From Litorimonas haliclonae (GTDB taxonomy: Bacteria > Pseudomonadota > Alphaproteobacteria > Caulobacterales > Maricaulaceae), in the NCBI RefSeq assembly GCF_965138505.1, contig NZ_CBCSCO010000002.1, forward strand, positions 582,533-646,532: a DNA stretch of 64,000 nucleotides. Direction: 5' to 3'. Below the pieces are notes generated by a model, which ran no database searches, had not been told where the DNA came from, and saw only the letters and a program-made list of their open reading frames with translations. Shown here piece after piece: positions 60,772-64,000 of the stretch. The stretch's first letter is position 1. Each line of letters starts with the position of its first letter. Made by a program: the position numbers and the translations under genes.

Positions 60772-61329
60772 ATGGCGGCCCAAACCCGTTATTCTAATGT
60801 CGCAATTGTCCTTCACTGGACGATTGCGTTTTTAATTATAGGCTTGATAATTTTTGGGTTGCTCATGACCAATCCTGATATGCCTAATCGGTTTGCCCTT
60901 TATCAGCTCCATAAAAGTTTCGGGATTTTGGTGCTTCTTCTGTCGATTTTTCGTCTTGTCTGGCGACTCTTCCATAAGACTCCGTCATTGCCGAATGATA
61001 TGGAAAAGTGGGAGGTGTTTGCTGCGAAGTTTACGCATCTTGCCTTTTACGGAATTATGATCGGAATGCCTTTATTAGGATGGGCGATGGTCAGTGCGTC
61101 GCCGTTACCTATCCCGACAGAGCTTTTCTGGACTGTACCTTGGCCGGACCTGCCTTTTATTCCTGAAGGCGAACAACTTGAAGAAACGTTCAAATTTCTG
61201 CACAGCAATATCGGCAAGCTGACCATTGGACTTATTGTGCTTCACTTTGGAGCGGCGATGAAACATCATTTTGTCAATAAAGATAATGTGTTTGTACGAA
61301 TGATGCCTTGGACGCGCGTAAGGGACTAG
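60772..61329 (+). CDS. Cytochrome b561-type membrane protein
   Basis: 185 residues with four membrane helices (about 10-35, 45-65, 85-115 and 140-165). The haem histidine pattern is visible: LHWTIAFLI, YQLHKSFGIL, TH-L-AFYGIMIGMPLLGW and VLHFGAAMKHHFVNKDNVFVRMMPW. It transfers electrons across the inner membrane to quinone or another partner. It begins 5 bp after the YceI stop, so the two are cotranscribed; this pair suggests that YceI delivers or receives electrons or a quinone-like ligand. Confidence 0.9.
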   Translation: MAAQTRYSNVAIVLHWTIAFLIIGLIIFGLLMTNPDMPNRFALYQLHKSFGILVLLLSIFRLVWRLFHKTPSLPNDMEKWEVFAAKFTHLAFYGIMIGMPLLGWAMVSASPLPIPTELFWTVPWPDLPFIPEGEQLEETFKFLHSNIGKLTIGLIVLHFGAAMKHHFVNKDNVFVRMMPWTRVRD

Positions 61330-61344
61330 CTTGTTCGGGCGCTC

Positions 61345-61419
61345 TAAAACCCTCACTCGCTTTGCTCATTCGGCGCTCCACTACAATTGATGCCCCGCAT
61401 CAATTGTGGACGTTGCGCG
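61345..61419. repeat. Partial multi-hairpin repeat beside tRNA-Arg
   Basis: Contains CACTCGCT...CTCATTCGGCGCT, then a perfect hairpin at 61383-61407 with 11-base arms (ACAATTGATGC) and loop CCC, then GGACGTTGCGCGCGTCC. This matches the D-E part of repeat copy 1 (TTCGGCGCT, ATTGATAC hairpin with CCC loop, GGCCATTTCGCGTCC) in order and spacing, with a changed E stem. It ends at the 3' end of the tRNA gene. Confidence 0.6.
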
Positions 61420-61493
61420 CGTCCCCGACTGGATTCGAACCAGTGGCCTCAGGATTAGGAATCCTGCGCTCTATCCGACTGAGCTACGGGGAC
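61420..61493 (-). tRNA. tRNA-Arg (anticodon CCU)
   Basis: 74 bases. Acceptor stem GTCCCCG pairs with CGGGGAC, the D arm reads GCTCAGTCGGATAGAGC, the anticodon loop is TTCCTAA in a CAGGA stem (anticodon CCT in DNA) and the T arm is CTGGTTCGAATCCAG. The 3' CCA is not encoded. A partial multi-hairpin repeat abuts its 3' end. Confidence 0.95.
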
Positions 61494-61557
61494 TGCGGAG
61501 AAGCTCATATCAATATCCTATAGCCTCGCCAATGGCGGAGTCGACTCTGGCGCAAAT

Positions 61558-62385
61558 ATGCGCTTTATTTCGGGGGTGTTGGCGCAAGATCCAGATATCC
61601 TATCTCGTAGAGCTGTCCTTTTGGGGGGTAGTTCATTATTACTGACAGGCCGCGCACCTGCCCAGACGGCGTTAGAGCTAGAAGACTTCGGGAAACTCGC
61701 TCGCGTTATTGACGGAGATAGTTTTGTTCTCGGCTCTGGTCTCAAAGTGCGTTTAGCCAATATTTTCGCCCCAGAAATAGGACAAGAGTATGCCAAGGCG
61801 GCGAGCTCTGCTCTCGCAACGCTCATGGAAGGGCGAAATATCGGCTTGTCTTATACGGGCCCGAAACGAGACCGTTATGACCGGGCTCTGGCGCAAGTCT
61901 ATACCCTGCAGCCCGACGGCTCTCCCGATCAATGGGTGCAGTCAGAAATGGTGCGGTTGGGCTATGGTCGGGTGAGGTCCTATGCTGATACGGCTTGGGA
62001 AATCGAGACTTTATTAGAGATTGAAAGCACGGCGCGCCGGGCCGGGCGGGGACTCTGGCAAAGCGATGATTTTAAGGTCAGAGCGCCCGCGCCTAATGCC
62101 TTGGCCCAACATGTCGACAGTTTTCAAATAATAGAGGGTCTGATTATTTCGGCGGCGCAAGTCCGGGGCATGACCTTTCTGAACTTTGGCTCTGACTATA
62201 AAACGGATTTCACGGTCTCAATTTCCCGGCGGGATCGACGAAAATTTGAAAAGGCCGGAATTGATCTCGGCGATATGGAAGGGCGCCGCGTCCGCGTTAG
62301 GGGGTGGGTGGAGCTATACAATGGCCCGGTGATCTGGCTGGACCACCCGCAGGCCATAGAGTTTATTCAAAGTGATGTGAGCTGA
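61558..62385 (+). CDS. Secreted thermonuclease-family protein
   Basis: 275 residues. A twin-arginine-like signal (SRRAVLLGGSSLLLTGRAPAQT) precedes a staphylococcal-nuclease-like domain at about 45-165: VIDGDSFVLGSGLKVRLANIFAPE with the DG and R positions, then K-R-D-R-Y-D-R-A-L-A-Q-V and ERL-like turn WQSDDF. A second 90-residue domain with an OB-like look ends the protein. Exported nuclease acting on nucleic acid or a related substrate is likely. The start is uncertain because an export signal begins some residues inside. Confidence 0.82.
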   Translation: MRFISGVLAQDPDILSRRAVLLGGSSLLLTGRAPAQTALELEDFGKLARVIDGDSFVLGSGLKVRLANIFAPEIGQEYAKAASSALATLMEGRNIGLSYTGPKRDRYDRALAQVYTLQPDGSPDQWVQSEMVRLGYGRVRSYADTAWEIETLLEIESTARRAGRGLWQSDDFKVRAPAPNALAQHVDSFQIIEGLIISAAQVRGMTFLNFGSDYKTDFTVSISRRDRRKFEKAGIDLGDMEGRRVRVRGWVELYNGPVIWLDHPQAIEFIQSDVS

Positions 62386-62396
62386 TTCCATAGGGT

Positions 62397-62418
62397 AAAA
62401 AAGGGGGCCAAAGCCCCC
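62397..62418 (-). terminator. Terminator of the S41 protease gene
   Basis: On the minus strand GGGGGC-TTTG-GCCCCC is followed by TTTTTT. Confidence 0.85.
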
Positions 62419-62423
62419 TAAAC

Positions 62424-64000
62424 CTAATTTTTAAAACGATATCCATCCGGTAAGGTCACATCCCGGTTGTTCATAAGAACACTACGTTCAGGTCGCTCTT
62501 GAGGGGGTATGAGCGCAAATTCCGAGTTATATTGGACTTTAGAGTTAACCTGCTGCGATATTTTCGCGCCTGATGTTGTGGGGCAACTACCATTCTCCCT
62601 ATAAAATAGGGCTGTCTCTAACAGAGCTTCATTGGTGTCCCCGAGCTCGTTTTCAATATCATCTCCAATCGTGCAACCTTTAACACGCTCACCAAAATTG
62701 AAATTGTTATCTTCCGGCACAAACCCGTCAGAATAATCCCCAAAACCTTTATCGTTAATACCGCGGAATTGGATGGTATAATAAGTTTCGCCGCAATTTC
62801 CGGTCGGCAGGAAGCCATAAGGCTTGCCGCAGGTTATGTCGCCAATCAGGATGATTTCTACATCAATGCCGCGAAGGCCATTTATGACGGCTTCGCTCGC
62901 CGAACATGTATTGCCTGTTGATAGGATAAATATACGAGGCAGGTTTACCGTGCTGAGCTTTTGACCTTCCGGAACGGAGAATCCGACCCCTTCATCAATG
63001 AAAGGAATAGGTTCGACCTGTTCGTTGCTATCATTAGTGGGGTTCGTCCCCATGGCGTCTTCATTATATTGTAGAAGCTCAAAGGTCTTTCCGTCCGTTC
63101 TGGCGTCGCCGGCCACCATATAGCTGAGCTGCGCCGCAACGGCGAGAAGCCCGCCGCCATTATACCGCATGTCCAGAACCAGGTCATCAATGCCTTGTGC
63201 GCTCAAATTGGCAAAGGCATCCGCCAGAGATTTTTCGGACGCAAACGGGCTGAATGTATTGAACAACATATAGCCAACTTTGTCGCCATTCGGCATATTC
63301 AGAACTTTTGTTCGGTTCACGGGTTTGGGAGCGATATCCTCTGATGTAAGCGTAATGGTTCGCGAGGAAGTTGACCCTACATCTTGAACAACAAAGGTGT
63401 GGGTTTCCCCAGCTGTGCTTGGGAAAAGGCCGTTGTTGAGGGCATCGACGTCATTACTGTTAACCGCGCTGACGCCGTCAACTTCCAGAATTTTAGTCCC
63501 GCGCGGAAAATTAACCTGACCGTTTACAACGTCGGAGGCCGGAGAATCGCTTTCTGTATATAAGACACGGAAGTCGCGAGGCGGGGTATTTTGCCCGTTT
63601 ACCGCAATAAAGCGTGCGCCATATCCTGAACTCGGTTCGTTGTTCCGTTGCTCTAAAAATTCTGAGGTGGGTTGGCTAAAGTGAAAATCATCTTTGAACT
63701 CCCCGGATGCCGTTCGCTCGAATGTTTTTAGCTCAGGGAAGTAAGCAACGGGTGAATTGAAATCACCGGGATCTTGGTCCTCAATTTCCCGGTTCCAGAG
63801 ATAGGTTTCATGCGACCAAGATCTAAGCCAGAAGTTTTCTTCCAATGTTGAGCCTGATTGATCAGGAAAAGGATTTCCTTCGGAATCCGTTCCCGTTCGG
63901 ACAACCTCGCATTGATTTTTGAAAGTGCTCGAATCCTCAAACGTTCCCGCCATATAGGTCGGCCCTGTACTTTCGGGCGGCGGGGGAGGAGGGGGTGGAG
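62424..64000 (-). CDS. S41-family C-terminal processing-type protease (5' end outside window)
   Basis: The frame continues to the window end: before the internal ATG at 63953 it reads PPPPPPPESTGPTY, a proline-rich spacer typical after a lipoprotein signal, so the true start lies beyond 64000. The PDZ domain is at about GTKILEVDGVSAVNSND. The protease core has LDMRYNGGG, the catalytic serine in STGNTCSASEAV and lysine region ITCGKPYGF. Secreted S41 proteases cut unstructured C-termini. Cysteine pairs suggest disulfides. Confidence 0.85.
   Translation of the reverse strand, partial: PPPPPPPPESTGPTYMAGTFEDSSTFKNQCEVVRTGTDSEGNPFPDQSGSTLEENFWLRSWSHETYLWNREIEDQDPGDFNSPVAYFPELKTFERTASGEFKDDFHFSQPTSEFLEQRNNEPSSGYGARFIAVNGQNTPPRDFRVLYTESDSPASDVVNGQVNFPRGTKILEVDGVSAVNSNDVDALNNGLFPSTAGETHTFVVQDVGSTSSRTITLTSEDIAPKPVNRTKVLNMPNGDKVGYMLFNTFSPFASEKSLADAFANLSAQGIDDLVLDMRYNGGGLLAVAAQLSYMVAGDARTDGKTFELLQYNEDAMGTNPTNDSNEQVEPIPFIDEGVGFSVPEGQKLSTVNLPRIFILSTGNTCSASEAVINGLRGIDVEIILIGDITCGKPYGFLPTGNCGETYYTIQFRGINDKGFGDYSDGFVPEDNNFNFGERVKGCTIGDDIENELGDTNEALLETALFYRENGSCPTTSGAKISQQVNSKVQYNSEFALIPPQERPERSVLMNNRDVTLPDGYRFKN

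Overview
The window reads as a chromosomal segment of an alphaproteobacterium. Chromosome-type markers include the tlpA/argH/lptM/lysA/TIGR02302/ftsEX block, groESL with a CIRCE operator, trxB, greA, an ELM1-like gene and an EcfG-type GGAAC-N17-CGTT promoter. The moderate base composition, many TonB/outer-membrane and trehalose genes and the gene set suggest a marine, Caulobacterales/Maricaulales-like lineage; that placement is inference from gene content only.

Layout. 1-7.8 kb: the 3' end of a prephenate dehydrogenase gene, then ydcF-like, ftsX, ftsE, a zinc-ribbon membrane protein, a TIGR02302 protein, lysA and lptM. 7.9-11 kb: four plus-strand genes (two paralogous secreted proteins, DUF2891 lipoprotein, DUF1289) sit between lptM and argH, which I recall as neighbours in many relatives. 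11-15.3 kb: argH, tlpA, DUF547, a stress-type DUF1328 gene and an outer-membrane protein. 15.5-20.2 kb: an accessory region bounded by two SpoIIAA-like paralogues, holding about 2 kb of non-coding repeats, a structured-RNA candidate, a DNA-methylase fragment, an intact DpnI-type restriction gene and an AT-rich HAD phosphatase gene. 20.5-24.4 kb: groESL, a YHS protein and a wrecked MmeI-like methyltransferase gene. 24.5-27 kb: a SulP transporter with a beta-carbonic anhydrase. 27.3-33.9 kb: an OxyR-like regulator divergent from an LLM oxidoreductase, then a TonB receptor/LysR/hydrolase group. 34-38 kb: otsA-otsB-GH15 trehalose operon. 38-54.8 kb: yebC, yghU, FMN glutamate-synthase-like protein, proline-rich TonB-like protein, aminotransferase, hybrid kinase, trxB-lysR, ELM1, greA, gloB and an Arg/Asp-rich secreted protein. 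55-64 kb: a FATP-type acyl-CoA synthetase, DUF924, an esterase, SelO, YceI plus cytochrome b561, tRNA-Arg(CCU), a thermonuclease and an S41 protease cut by the window end.

The most unusual content is non-coding. (1) A repeat family made of consecutive hairpins occurs in four copies plus one partial copy; linkers are conserved while stem sequences change on both sides together. It lies right after a STAS-like gene, after groEL and beside tRNA-Arg. (2) Five 131-157 bp elements are bounded by inverted GTCAT-palindrome-ATCCAT arms. (3) A GG-N10-GC sigma-54-type promoter is followed by a short hairpin-rich, terminator-ended transcript candidate. (4) A GC-rich, heavily structured region of about 300 bp fits no RNA family I could recognise. 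Protein-level oddities are a DpnI homologue in an alphaproteobacterium beside methylase debris, an OxyR-like protein lacking the redox cysteines, and a SelO gene whose conserved N-terminus appears to begin at an AUA codon.
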